Virus record (IMG/VR): IMGVR_UViG_3300022602_000247
Location: 1-35,795 of that record
DNA length: 35,795 nt
From: a virus
Direction: 5' to 3' (one strand)
The position numbers were made by a program, and so were the translations under genes. Positions 22,365 through 30,340 of this stretch are shown here, piece after piece. The stretch's first letter is position 1. The number at the start of each line of letters is the position of its first letter. Below the pieces are notes generated by a model, which made no database searches, had not been told where the DNA came from, and saw only the letters and a list, made by a program, of their open reading frames with translations.

Positions 22365-22798
22365 GGCCTTGTACTTCCTTCCGCAATAAAACTGACTCCA
22401 ATAAAATTTGGGTAGACGTTCATTAAATACATACACCCATAGTTAGTTTTAGTAAGGTAGGCAAACATTGGGTTGTCCATGATGGCTTGTGGGATATTAA
22501 ATGACTCGTTTACAGGTCCCACGCCTTTACTGTTTTGAAGCCAATTGTATTGGCCTTGCAGTCCTTGTGAACTAGATCTTAAATTTAAAACAAGGTAATT
22601 TGCGGAGAGTAAAAGAAAGTTTGTCGTGAAGGCGGATTGAGTTGGGAAAAATGAAACGTTGATATTTTGAGAGGCAAGGTTGAAAGCTTTTTGAATATCA
22701 GGATTAGTGACTCCTGTTCTGATATCAGTCGTATACAGAAAATCCCTATTAAAATAGGTTTTAAAATCTGCAATGGTGGGAAGTACATAACCTGCCAC
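22361..22798 (-). CDS. Head-tail connector, DUF4054-like
   Basis: GTG at 22798 is chosen because AAAGGA lies six bases upstream; an in-frame TTG at 22813 overlaps this site. The product (145 residues) begins VLPTIADFKTYFNRDFLY and has VTNPDIQKAFNLASQNINVSF, LLLSANYLVLNLRSSS and a C-terminal segment, the usual DUF4054 layout after DUF2184 capsids. It follows the capsid terminator hairpin. Confidence 0.7.
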   Translation of the reverse strand: MAGYVLPTIADFKTYFNRDFLYTTDIRTGVTNPDIQKAFNLASQNINVSFFPTQSAFTTNFLLLSANYLVLNLRSSSQGLQGQYNWLQNSKGVGPVNESFNIPQAIMDNPMFAYLTKTNYGCMYLMNVYPNFIGVSFIAEGSTRP

Positions 22799-22810
22799 AA
22801 AAATTCCTTT

Positions 22811-22849
22811 CAAAAGAACACGGGAGGGAAACCCCCTTTCCCCCCCGTG
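22811..22849 (-). terminator. Strong hairpin after the major capsid gene
   Basis: On the minus strand a 13-bp stem (CACGGGGGGGAAA with TTTCCCTCCCGTG, one G-T pair) encloses GGGGG and is followed by TTCTTTTG. It lies directly downstream of the capsid stop and would partly terminate transcription, keeping capsid mRNA higher than the connector genes. Confidence 0.75.
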
Positions 22850-22864
22850 CTCACCTTGGAAAAA

Positions 22865-23983
22865 TTAACCGTTATTACTATAGTAAGCGATTTCAAGAGG
22901 TCGTAAAGGCTGAACCCCTGTAAATTGCGCCATAGCTGCACTTGAAAACTGAAAGTTATTTGGAGAGTTTGCAAGTGTGGTTTGGAACGGAAGTGGAATA
23001 TGCATGTTCAATGATTCAACGTCATTGGAATGCAACACATACATGTTGACGCCCATTGGGTTGAAGTCTGCATTGGCGTATGCAAGCGGAAGAATTTTGA
23101 AGTCATCTCCACACATCATTTTGAACATTTCGTCTAACAATTGAAGAATTGTTTTGATCGGGAAATCAGGAGAAACGGTTGTTGCCATGCCGTTATAATC
23201 AAATTGCGGCATGATAAACCGTTTTGGAATTTTGGTGTAATTATTTTTAACCTGATACGAATTCACCAAAGTCGCGCACAAGGTCTTAAGCTGAGCAGTG
23301 GTCATTGTGCTGATAGGGACTGGAATAGTCGTGGTATCAACAGGTATTCCAGGCAAATTTAAAAGACCGTAGCACAAGCCATTTGCAATTTCTCCACGTG
23401 CTCCCAAGAAAGCAACTCTCTGGACCCCGAGGTCGAAGTTTTCTTTTAGGCTGCGTTGCAACTGAGAAACTAAACTCCAATTTCCAGAGCGACTTGCTTG
23501 CTCAAGATCAAAAATTGAGTAGTTTACGCCCATCGCCCAGTTAAAAATTGTCTGGTTGACTGAATCGATACCAGCGGAGACTTGTGCAAGGCGCGCATTG
23601 TTTGAAGCGGTATTGATAATACCTTTTTCAAACTGATCTCCGATATTGTATGAACGATAGGTCGTCAAGAACTGCATCCATGCGCCTTCGCCAACGATCA
23701 AAGGTAGATATTGGGCGAAAGGCACTGTATAGTAACTTTGTTGACTGCATCTCGCAGTGACAGTGGTCAGGCTGGTTATAGCGATTTCATAACCAAGAGC
23801 ATTGGTCAGAATTTCTGCGTCCTCAAGACCATAAGGACCGTGCTCATTAAATAGCTTCTGAGAAAGCCACTTAATGTTATGTTTTTCACGGTTACTCAAA
23901 ACGATAGGCTTACCGTCTTTGCCGAGTACTGTTGGCGCAATCAATTCGCCCGCTGAATTTTTAATGACTTTTAACTTCCCCAT
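22865..23983 (-). CDS. Major capsid protein (DUF2184-like)
   Basis: The 372-residue protein fits the DUF2184 family of HK97-fold capsids: DAEILTNALGYEIAITSLTTV, the region VPFAQYLPLIVGEGAWMQFL, YNIGDQFEKGIINTASN, the conserved helix (DLGVQRVAFLGARG) and the P-domain strands (FNPMGVNMYVLHSNDVESL). GGGGG precedes the ATG by 8 bases. Length and position between decoration and connector genes agree. The 3' hairpin implies high expression. Confidence 0.9.
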   Translation of the reverse strand: MGKLKVIKNSAGELIAPTVLGKDGKPIVLSNREKHNIKWLSQKLFNEHGPYGLEDAEILTNALGYEIAITSLTTVTARCSQQSYYTVPFAQYLPLIVGEGAWMQFLTTYRSYNIGDQFEKGIINTASNNARLAQVSAGIDSVNQTIFNWAMGVNYSIFDLEQASRSGNWSLVSQLQRSLKENFDLGVQRVAFLGARGEIANGLCYGLLNLPGIPVDTTTIPVPISTMTTAQLKTLCATLVNSYQVKNNYTKIPKRFIMPQFDYNGMATTVSPDFPIKTILQLLDEMFKMMCGDDFKILPLAYANADFNPMGVNMYVLHSNDVESLNMHIPLPFQTTLANSPNNFQFSSAAMAQFTGVQPLRPLEIAYYSNNG

Positions 23984-24012
23984 TTTTCAATCCCCCAGAT
24001 TTTTATAAAAGT

Positions 24013-24786
24013 TTATGCAAATGTATAATTTGGCAAGGTTACATTGACTCGAATTAGCTGACCTGCTGCTGTCGCTCCATCCAATGCCCACCCAATAACT
24101 GCTGCGCCAGAAGAAATAACTTTCTGAGCGACACCGCCATTTGTAGTCACATCGGCTTGTACTTGAGCGCCTCTAGCAATAGCGCCGGTAGCGTACATAT
24201 AAATCACATCACCGTCCTGAGCGATTTCAAGCGGTGAATTGCCAAAAAATGCATTTTTGATGTTGTATACAGCTACGCCGAAAGCTGGGTCGGAATTAGC
24301 GGTAATGCTCACAACTTTTGGAATTCCGTCGGCGTTGTCTAAAGAAGCAGAAGCGATCTTTAAAATCATGCCGCCGTAAACAGGGCTATTTGAAGGCTGT
24401 GAGATATCAATTTGAGCTGTTTTTGTATTGTAATTATAGCCTTGATCAAGCACACCGAGCAAGGAGGTCATCGCAAATTGATTTTGAGACAACTCAGGCG
24501 CTCCAGTTGCGATTGCTACTTGTGTAGCATACACAGTAGAAGGAGTGGCGTCTGAATAACCAATTGTGATGTAGTAAGTAGTGCCAGGGATCAAATTAGG
24601 AATGAGAGCACTCAATGAAGTAGCTCCGGCAATCAAATTTGATGGTCCAGGAGTAAAACTAGGAGTTGTGCTTGCATACCACTGGTAAGAAATAGGAGCA
24701 GTCCCCCCCGTTTGATCCGTAGCGATCATTTGAGCGTAATTTGAACCGATTAAAACCGAACTGACAACGCCTGCTGTTAATGCCAT
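24013..24786 (-). CDS. Capsid decoration protein with Ig/Fn3-like domain
   Basis: GGAGG precedes the ATG. The N-terminal ~95 residues are Fn3-like (GGTAPISYQWYASTTPSF, LIPGTTYYITIGYSD). The C-terminal domain (GDVIYMYATGAIARGAQVQA, GVAQKVISSGAAVIGWALDG, LIRVNVTLPNYTF) resembles DUF2190-type decoration proteins. Surface Ig domains on heads are thought to bind carbohydrates or mucus, which is inferred here. A seven-G run lies in codons for GlyGly near residue 27. Confidence 0.7.
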   Translation of the reverse strand: MALTAGVVSSVLIGSNYAQMIATDQTGGTAPISYQWYASTTPSFTPGPSNLIAGATSLSALIPNLIPGTTYYITIGYSDATPSTVYATQVAIATGAPELSQNQFAMTSLLGVLDQGYNYNTKTAQIDISQPSNSPVYGGMILKIASASLDNADGIPKVVSITANSDPAFGVAVYNIKNAFFGNSPLEIAQDGDVIYMYATGAIARGAQVQADVTTNGGVAQKVISSGAAVIGWALDGATAAGQLIRVNVTLPNYTFA

Positions 24787-24814
24787 TTATCCTCCAATAT
24801 TTTAAAATTAAAAA

Positions 24815-25939
24815 TTATTTCCCGTACATTTCTAAGCCACGAGCTACCTGATCATAGATCAACCCAATGGTTTGACCTTCGGGAGCTTGAGCATTATGCG
24901 TGAGATGCGCTTTTCTCATCCCATCTGCTTTCGCTTTGACAAGAGAGTTTTTCTTTGCCTTAGATTCAGCAATTTCTTTTTCTTCGTGGGCAGCTAGCTC
25001 TTCAGCTTTCTTTTTTGCTGCTTTGTCTTCTTCAACATCGTTTTCTTTTTTGTCGTCTTGATCTTCGTTTTCTTTTTTTTCTTCTTCTTCGTTAGCGACT
25101 TCAACCTTCTTAGAAGACTCTTCTAAATCGTGCTCTTCAGCTTCACGATTTTTCTTCATTTCTTCAATATCGTTGCAAGCCTTCATGTGTTCTTTAACGA
25201 GGTCATTGACAGACATTTCTTTTTCGCCAACTTTAACCATGTGGTCTCCGTTAGCGTAGCCTTGCATGTTGACGATCTTATCCATTTCTTCAATCATATT
25301 AGTAATCGTCAATTCTTTGCCAGACTTTGGCAAAGTCACCATCAATTCAGGGTCAATAGCGTTCTCAACTTTAGTTTTTTTAAAAAATTTAAAAGCCACA
25401 GTTTTCTCCTTGCTGTTTTGAATTTTCTTTAATTCAACAATTTTTTGAGAGTTATAAGCTTTGAATTCTTCGGGAGTCATGATTTTTGACTGCTCGTAAC
25501 GTGGGTTAGACACGATTGCGAGGTGCTCATAAACTCCGTCAGTAATTTCACGATGATATGGAACTCCGTTATGAAGGCCGCCTTTACTGTATTCGGTGGG
25601 CATGTAAGCATTAGACAATCCCCATCCGTGCGAAATAGCTTCATCGGCGCGGTCAGTGACTGTGATAAACTCTACCCAATGGCATCCATCAGCTTCATTA
25701 TAAAATGAACGGATTACCCATCCATCTGCATCTTTACGAAGTTCATTTACATCTGTATCAACTTCGTCCACGTGCTCAACGAATACCGGCTTTACCTCAA
25801 AGCTTTTATCCATTTTTCTAAGAGTGTCTTCATTCAAGTACACTTTAGATATTTCTTTTCCATCCTGATACTGTGCGAGTCCAGGATAGAAATGAAGTCC
25901 AAACCAACGTTTACCTTGAGAGTTTTTATTAATAAACAT
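24815..25939 (-). CDS. Prohead protease fused to scaffold
   Basis: The N-terminal 190 residues follow the DUF2213 (prohead protease) pattern: VKPVFVEHVDEVD, HWVEFITVTDRADEAISHGW, GLSNAYMPTEY and YEHLAIVSNPRYEQSKIM, with His and Ser as likely catalytic residues. The C-terminal half is a Glu/Lys-rich coiled coil (about 255-345) with very high charge, as in scaffolds, ending with a short folded tail. Scaffold and protease are often separate genes or nested starts; here they are one 374-residue ORF. Overlaps the 746-residue gene by 11 bases. Confidence 0.75.
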   Translation of the reverse strand: MFINKNSQGKRWFGLHFYPGLAQYQDGKEISKVYLNEDTLRKMDKSFEVKPVFVEHVDEVDTDVNELRKDADGWVIRSFYNEADGCHWVEFITVTDRADEAISHGWGLSNAYMPTEYSKGGLHNGVPYHREITDGVYEHLAIVSNPRYEQSKIMTPEEFKAYNSQKIVELKKIQNSKEKTVAFKFFKKTKVENAIDPELMVTLPKSGKELTITNMIEEMDKIVNMQGYANGDHMVKVGEKEMSVNDLVKEHMKACNDIEEMKKNREAEEHDLEESSKKVEVANEEEEKKENEDQDDKKENDVEEDKAAKKKAEELAAHEEKEIAESKAKKNSLVKAKADGMRKAHLTHNAQAPEGQTIGLIYDQVARGLEMYGK

Positions 25940-28169
25940 TGATTATATTTGTTCCACTTGTTGAAACTGTTGATATTGCTTTTAAAGAAAGCCTATAACC
26001 CATTGGAATTTGATAAGGATAATTAATAGTTTGTGGAATTGCGATTAACGGCGGAATTAATCCAATTACAACTTCAGTATTTTGAGGTGCGTCCCATTTT
26101 GCTATCCCAATTTGAATTGGATTTGGGTCATTGTTTGAACCATTCTCCCAAATGAGTAGACCGCGTGTAGTATTTTGCAAGTAATTTATAACAGGAGTCC
26201 AATTTGTAGCGCTAATTGCAGTGCGAGTATAGCTAGCAGAAATTGGAGCGGATACGCCGTTTAAAACACTTCCAGCGGGGAAAACTAGAGTAATTGTTAA
26301 CGTATTAAATAAAAAGAATGATCCTATGTTTGCCGATACTTCTGATAAAGAATTGCTTTGAGCATAGGTACCGTCAGAAATTGCCCAAGCTGAACCATTC
26401 CACCAAGTAGAATTCAAAATAAAACCAGGACTACCAATAATACTATTTGAAGTGAAATCTGTCCAAGAAGCGGTATTACCGCCATCAATCGTTAAAGTTG
26501 GTAACGAAACCGAAGCATCTAAATAGCTGATAGGAACGATAGAAGAAGTGTTTACACTCACTTCGGAGCCAGGAGACGCAAATAACGCACAAGGAGAAGG
26601 AGCCGATGGTAAAATAGCAGTAGAGGTATAAACATTTACACCATTAATCGAATAATGAACAAAACCAGCAATATTTGTCAATCGGACTGTTAAATCTCCT
26701 TTGACTCCGCCGACGTTATGAACAGTAGCGCCCTTTTCAACAATTAAAATATCCTCGTTAACTTGCATGATCAAACTATCAGCAGTTGCTACGGCTCCAT
26801 TTGGATCAACTACTGAAAGTCCAACTGCAATGTTATTAAAATTTTTAATTAAATACTCAACATATGAGTGATCACCAATATTGATAGTTCCATCGAAAAC
26901 TGAATCAATACCGCCATTAGAATTTTTTGCGGCAGTTGTAACGACTCGAGTTGTGTTAACAAAATTTTGAAGTGTGACGTTAACTTGTCCAATTGCATTT
27001 GCGTGGTAGTTAAAAAACTCAATATAATTACCTGTAAAAGGCATTACTACGCCAGGATTGATTGAAAAGCCGCCAGGTAAGATATTTGAAGATTGATAGA
27101 TTAAAATTGAATTTTTAAAGTAACTTACTACTCTTGCATTAATTTGAATTTCAAAAACATCTCCGGCTTCAAATTGAACCGCAACATTTGGAACTGTATC
27201 TCCGTTTTCGTAAATTTCTGCTACACCTTGCACTACAGGTGCAGGATTTAAAGTGTTTTTTGTTTGAATGTGCCAAGCGTAGTTTAAAGTGTTTGAACCC
27301 AAAGGGTTATGATCAGTCAATCCCCAATAAAAATTTAAACCGGCTTGAGCATTGTTTAACATGCCAAATCCAGGAACCTGCCAGCTTTGTGTTGAATTGC
27401 CTGTGAATGCAGTTGCTCCAACTGCTGAAGCATTAGAAGCTTGTGGATTAAAACGCCCATAAGCTTGCGCTTGTGCATTTACGAGCTGAGTCCACACCAC
27501 AGGAGTAGTTAAAAGATAGTCTTTATATAATGTTATTTTTGGCAAAAGATCATGAGTTTGAAAAGATGCAATTCCAACAGTGTAAGTTGCGGCAGGTACC
27601 GTTAAAACTTGTCGAATCAAATATCCGTTATGCTTATATATAACTCCCGAAGTGCCTTGCATGTTAATTTCAAGAAAATCTCCATCCTTCAAAATAATAC
27701 CAGGATCATAAACAACATTACTTTCTTGAATCAATAAATTTTTATTTGGATCTATATAATAAGAGTATTTGAAATAAGCATAATCACTTACGTAGACGCC
27801 AACTTGAAAACCCATCAGGCAATCATTAAGGCTTGTATCATATTTGATATAGAAGTTGCCTTGTCCAGGAGCTGTATTACTTACATAGGTTTCAGTTGAG
27901 TTTGCTAAGCCGGGAACTCCGGTAGTTGCTTGAGTTGATACTTGATTAAGGAATGAATAAACTCCAGAAGTTCTAGCGGTCCAAGCAATTGGCGCTATTC
28001 CTGCTGCACCAAAAATAGGCTTTTGTTCTAATATGCTATTTTGTAGGATAACAGAATCAGGATCATAAACAATGTTATCAGTATCAAGTAAGTTTTGAGT
28101 TAAAGTACCGCGCGTAGTAGCAGCGTAATCGATGTTACTTGAAGTGCTTGGAGTTGGAATTGTAGCCAT
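25929..28169 (-). CDS. Large lectin-like structural protein (746 residues), head-associated
   Basis: A beta-rich protein with repeated lectin/SPRY-like modules: GDFLEINMQGTSGVIYKHNG near residue 170, EAGDVFEIQINARVVSYFKN near 345, and VRLTNIAGFVHYSINGVNVY near 500. A WNG-type module (TWWNGSAWAISDGTYAQ) and a C-terminal beta domain follow. It sits between MuF and the protease-scaffold gene, in the head module rather than the tail. The start has no good Shine-Dalgarno and follows a structured 149-bp gap. The paralogous 561-residue protein lies at 20679-22364. Head fibres or surface binding are inferred. Confidence 0.55.
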   Translation of the reverse strand: MATIPTPSTSSNIDYAATTRGTLTQNLLDTDNIVYDPDSVILQNSILEQKPIFGAAGIAPIAWTARTSGVYSFLNQVSTQATTGVPGLANSTETYVSNTAPGQGNFYIKYDTSLNDCLMGFQVGVYVSDYAYFKYSYYIDPNKNLLIQESNVVYDPGIILKDGDFLEINMQGTSGVIYKHNGYLIRQVLTVPAATYTVGIASFQTHDLLPKITLYKDYLLTTPVVWTQLVNAQAQAYGRFNPQASNASAVGATAFTGNSTQSWQVPGFGMLNNAQAGLNFYWGLTDHNPLGSNTLNYAWHIQTKNTLNPAPVVQGVAEIYENGDTVPNVAVQFEAGDVFEIQINARVVSYFKNSILIYQSSNILPGGFSINPGVVMPFTGNYIEFFNYHANAIGQVNVTLQNFVNTTRVVTTAAKNSNGGIDSVFDGTINIGDHSYVEYLIKNFNNIAVGLSVVDPNGAVATADSLIMQVNEDILIVEKGATVHNVGGVKGDLTVRLTNIAGFVHYSINGVNVYTSTAILPSAPSPCALFASPGSEVSVNTSSIVPISYLDASVSLPTLTIDGGNTASWTDFTSNSIIGSPGFILNSTWWNGSAWAISDGTYAQSNSLSEVSANIGSFFLFNTLTITLVFPAGSVLNGVSAPISASYTRTAISATNWTPVINYLQNTTRGLLIWENGSNNDPNPIQIGIAKWDAPQNTEVVIGLIPPLIAIPQTINYPYQIPMGYRLSLKAISTVSTSGTNIINVY

Positions 28170-28318
28170 GCTGTAACGTTAAGGTATCATTTTACTATTG
28201 ACAATATGCAAAATATGCTGGCAATTTTTGCATATTCAGGCGCTAAGGGAACGAATTGAACGTTCACAAAGTTTTTCTCGGCCATGAAAAACTTGCTCTA
28301 CCGTTAAGCTACCTTAGC
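28170..28318. other. Structured 149-bp gap with nested inverted repeats
   Basis: An outer pair, TAAGGTA (28180-28186) and TACCTTA (28310-28316), encloses AATATGCAAAA/TTTTGCATATT (28203-28236, 11-bp stem), the palindrome TGAACGTTCA (28257-28266) and AAGTTTTTC/GAAAAACTT (28269-28294, 9-bp stem). This layout can fold as a multi-branched RNA just after the MuF stop and before the next start. No T-run follows, so a plain terminator is unlikely. Confidence 0.5.
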
Positions 28319-30340
28319 CTATTTCTGATTCTTAAAGATCAATGGAGCTGCTCTGCATCGACAATTGTGAATAATTGTGTTATTTGAAAAATACCAATTA
28401 TTTTTAGTTTCAAGGTTAAAAACATGACCAGAAAAGAATCTCGTTTGCGTTTGGACCACGCGTGTACTCTTTATAAAACTAGCAAGCTCACTTTGTATGC
28501 CATCGGAAAGAAACTTGGCATTTCTCCCGATCGAATCGGAAAGGAACTCCGCACTCAAGGTATTAAAATTGAAAGGAGACAACAAGTTTGGAAGAAATTT
28601 GATATTATTCAAGAGGCTATTGACGATTATAAGAAAGGGATGAGTGAACTTGCTGTTTCTAGAAAATTTAATATTTGTAGAACTACTATCAGAAGTTGGT
28701 TGATTCAAAAAAACATTCATATCAGAAGTGGCTCCGAAGCTAACATTCTTCGAATGAAAAGAATGACTAGACAAGAGCGTCTCAAATTGACTGAGAAAGC
28801 TCATGAAGCTATCAGAGTCAAAGGCTTGCCTATTGAAGGTCGTTTGAAAAGAGCGAAAAACAGAAGTTTCAAGAGAGGACCGTTGGAAACTGAACTTTTT
28901 GAGTTTTTCAAAAAACTTAATTACCCCGTCGAACAACAAGTCCCTGTTCATACTTATAATATCGACTTTGTCATTTTTAATAACATCGCCGTGGAAGTCC
29001 GTTTCGGACAAAAGGCGAGTTTGTATTGGAATAAAAAAAGAAAGCGCATTAAATATTTGCTCAATGCTGGATTCCACGTATTCGCTGTTCATTTCTTTTC
29101 CAAAGACGTTTTTGACTATGCTTTGAAAAATATAGTCGCCGACTTGGATATCCTTCGCACCAATCCATCCCCTATTCGTCAATATAGGATGGTTACCTGT
29201 CGACTGATGGACCATATTATTGTCACTAATGAGAAAGGTCAATTCACCCGAAAAAGTACGCCTAAATACTTTGTTTATAGAACAGCTGAGAGTTATCAAG
29301 TTTGAACCCGGAATACAATTGTAGTCGTCGCCAGGGTTCAGATTGTGATTAGGTCCAGGCTTTTCAATCCCCCCCGGTTTTGGAGTCCCATCGCGATTAA
29401 TTTCTCTTGTCCCATCCCATGGGAAAACTTTAAGATCACAAATGCCGTGATCATATCGAACATTGCCTTTAGTGTGCTGTTTTGGAGTTTTATCATGTGG
29501 ATGATTGGCGCATCTCCATTCGTACCCAAATGAACCCGCAGAGGTATATCTAGCTTTAGAATAGGCCGCCATCATAAGCCTTGATTCTTGCCTCGCTAAA
29601 AACTTAGCTTTGTTTTTCGCTTCTTCTGCCGAACCTTCTATGAACTTTGTAATCTTGTAAATTCTTGATTCGAGAAAATCTCTTCGCTCCCCTTGCTGAA
29701 TAAGCTGAGCTAGGTCTTTTCTCATGCTTACGATCTGTTCTTGAGTCCATCCTTTAATGTAAAGCTTAAGGTTATCATTATAATCTTTCGCAATTGCCAG
29801 CTGCTCGGATTCTTTAAGCTTAGGCATGACCGCTATTTTTTTAGCATTTTTCTCAAATGACTTATCTGCTTTGAATAGAGCATCTCCAAAGAGGTCTTTG
29901 GCGCTAAAATGCTTCATCATCATTTCAGGGTTATATTTCTCCAGCCACCTATCCATGCGCAGAATGTTGTCTTTAATTTTCTTTTCAGCAAAAAAAATCA
30001 CGCTTTTGATATCGGTGGGGACTTTAGACCATTCTAGTTTGTACGATTGAGTAGACCTATCCCACTTCGCGCCTAAACCTTTTAGTTTTTTAGACGTGGA
30101 AGCATTGAACTTGCCTCTAAATGCTCCGGCGGAATAAAAGATCTTACCGCTCATCAAAGATTTGGCAAATCCTTCGTTAACTTTTTGGCTAGAGTTTTTT
30201 AAAAGGTTTTTTGGGAATTCAATCTCTGCTAGAAGAGGCCCATAAAAAAATTCCTTCCAAAGTTTAAGGATTTTCTCTTCTATAGCGTCAAAGTTTTCCC
30301 AAGCCTCAGGAATAGGAATGAGTGTTTCTACTTTACTCAT
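28319..30340 (-). CDS. MuF-type minor head protein with intein
   Basis: The 341-residue N-extein has helical head-protein regions and the MuF-type stretch FLARQESRLMMAAYSKARY, WRCANHPHD, NHNLNPGDDYN. The 14-residue C-extein is CRCRAAPLIFKNQK. Together they restore the family motif PGDDYNCRCRA. The whole 673-residue ORF includes a 318-residue intein between these parts; the spliced protein would be 355 residues. The gene lies between portal and protease genes. Its start overlaps the Fis-like gene by four bases. Confidence 0.85.
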   Translation of the reverse strand: MSKVETLIPIPEAWENFDAIEEKILKLWKEFFYGPLLAEIEFPKNLLKNSSQKVNEGFAKSLMSGKIFYSAGAFRGKFNASTSKKLKGLGAKWDRSTQSYKLEWSKVPTDIKSVIFFAEKKIKDNILRMDRWLEKYNPEMMMKHFSAKDLFGDALFKADKSFEKNAKKIAVMPKLKESEQLAIAKDYNDNLKLYIKGWTQEQIVSMRKDLAQLIQQGERRDFLESRIYKITKFIEGSAEEAKNKAKFLARQESRLMMAAYSKARYTSAGSFGYEWRCANHPHDKTPKQHTKGNVRYDHGICDLKVFPWDGTREINRDGTPKPGGIEKPGPNHNLNPGDDYNCIPGSNLITLSCSINKVFRRTFSGELTFLISDNNMVHQSTGNHPILTNRGWIGAKDIQVGDYIFQSIVKNVFGKEMNSEYVESSIEQIFNALSFFIPIQTRLLSETDFHGDVIKNDKVDIISMNRDLLFDGVIKFFEKLKKFSFQRSSLETSVFRSFQTTFNRQAFDSDSFMSFLSQFETLLSSHSFHSKNVSFGATSDMNVFLNQPTSDSSSTNIKFSRNSKFTHPFLIIVNSLLNNIKFLPNLLSPFNFNTLSAEFLSDSIGRNAKFLSDGIQSELASFIKSTRVVQTQTRFFSGHVFNLETKNNWYFSNNTIIHNCRCRAAPLIFKNQK
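28364..29317 (-). other. Intein in MuF (318 residues)
   Basis: Splicing block A begins Cys1 (CIPGSNLITLS), block B is STGNHPILTNRGW with Thr40 and His43, and the C-terminal block is GHVFNLETKNNWYFSNNTII ending His-Asn before Cys+1. All splicing residues (Cys1, Thr40, His43, His317, Asn318, Cys+1) are present. Between blocks B and F the minus-strand product is Ser/Phe/Asn-rich with no LAGLIDADG or HNH motif. The nuclease is instead on the other strand. Confidence 0.85.
28424..29305 (+). CDS. Vsr/DUF559-like homing endonuclease antisense within the MuF intein
   Basis: Plus-strand ORF of 293 residues with AAGG about 9 bases before ATG. Residues 20-50 form a helix-turn-helix (LYAIGKKLGISPDRIGKEL), 60-100 a second (MSELAVSRKFNICRTTIRSW). 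Residues 150-225 hold a PD-(D/E)XK core: Glu155, Gln171, Asp181 in YNIDFVIF, Glu191 in IAVEV, then RIKYLLNAGFHVFAVHF. This matches Vsr-like and DUF559 nucleases, some of which are homing enzymes linked to inteins. It covers codons 5 to 298 of the intein on the opposite strand in exact codon register. Confidence 0.85.
   Translation: MTRKESRLRLDHACTLYKTSKLTLYAIGKKLGISPDRIGKELRTQGIKIERRQQVWKKFDIIQEAIDDYKKGMSELAVSRKFNICRTTIRSWLIQKNIHIRSGSEANILRMKRMTRQERLKLTEKAHEAIRVKGLPIEGRLKRAKNRSFKRGPLETELFEFFKKLNYPVEQQVPVHTYNIDFVIFNNIAVEVRFGQKASLYWNKKRKRIKYLLNAGFHVFAVHFFSKDVFDYALKNIVADLDILRTNPSPIRQYRMVTCRLMDHIIVTNEKGQFTRKSTPKYFVYRTAESYQV

Noticed and set aside
28899-29126. A further plus-strand ORF of 75 residues inside the intein
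   Set aside because: Out of frame with the nuclease and without domain or start signal.
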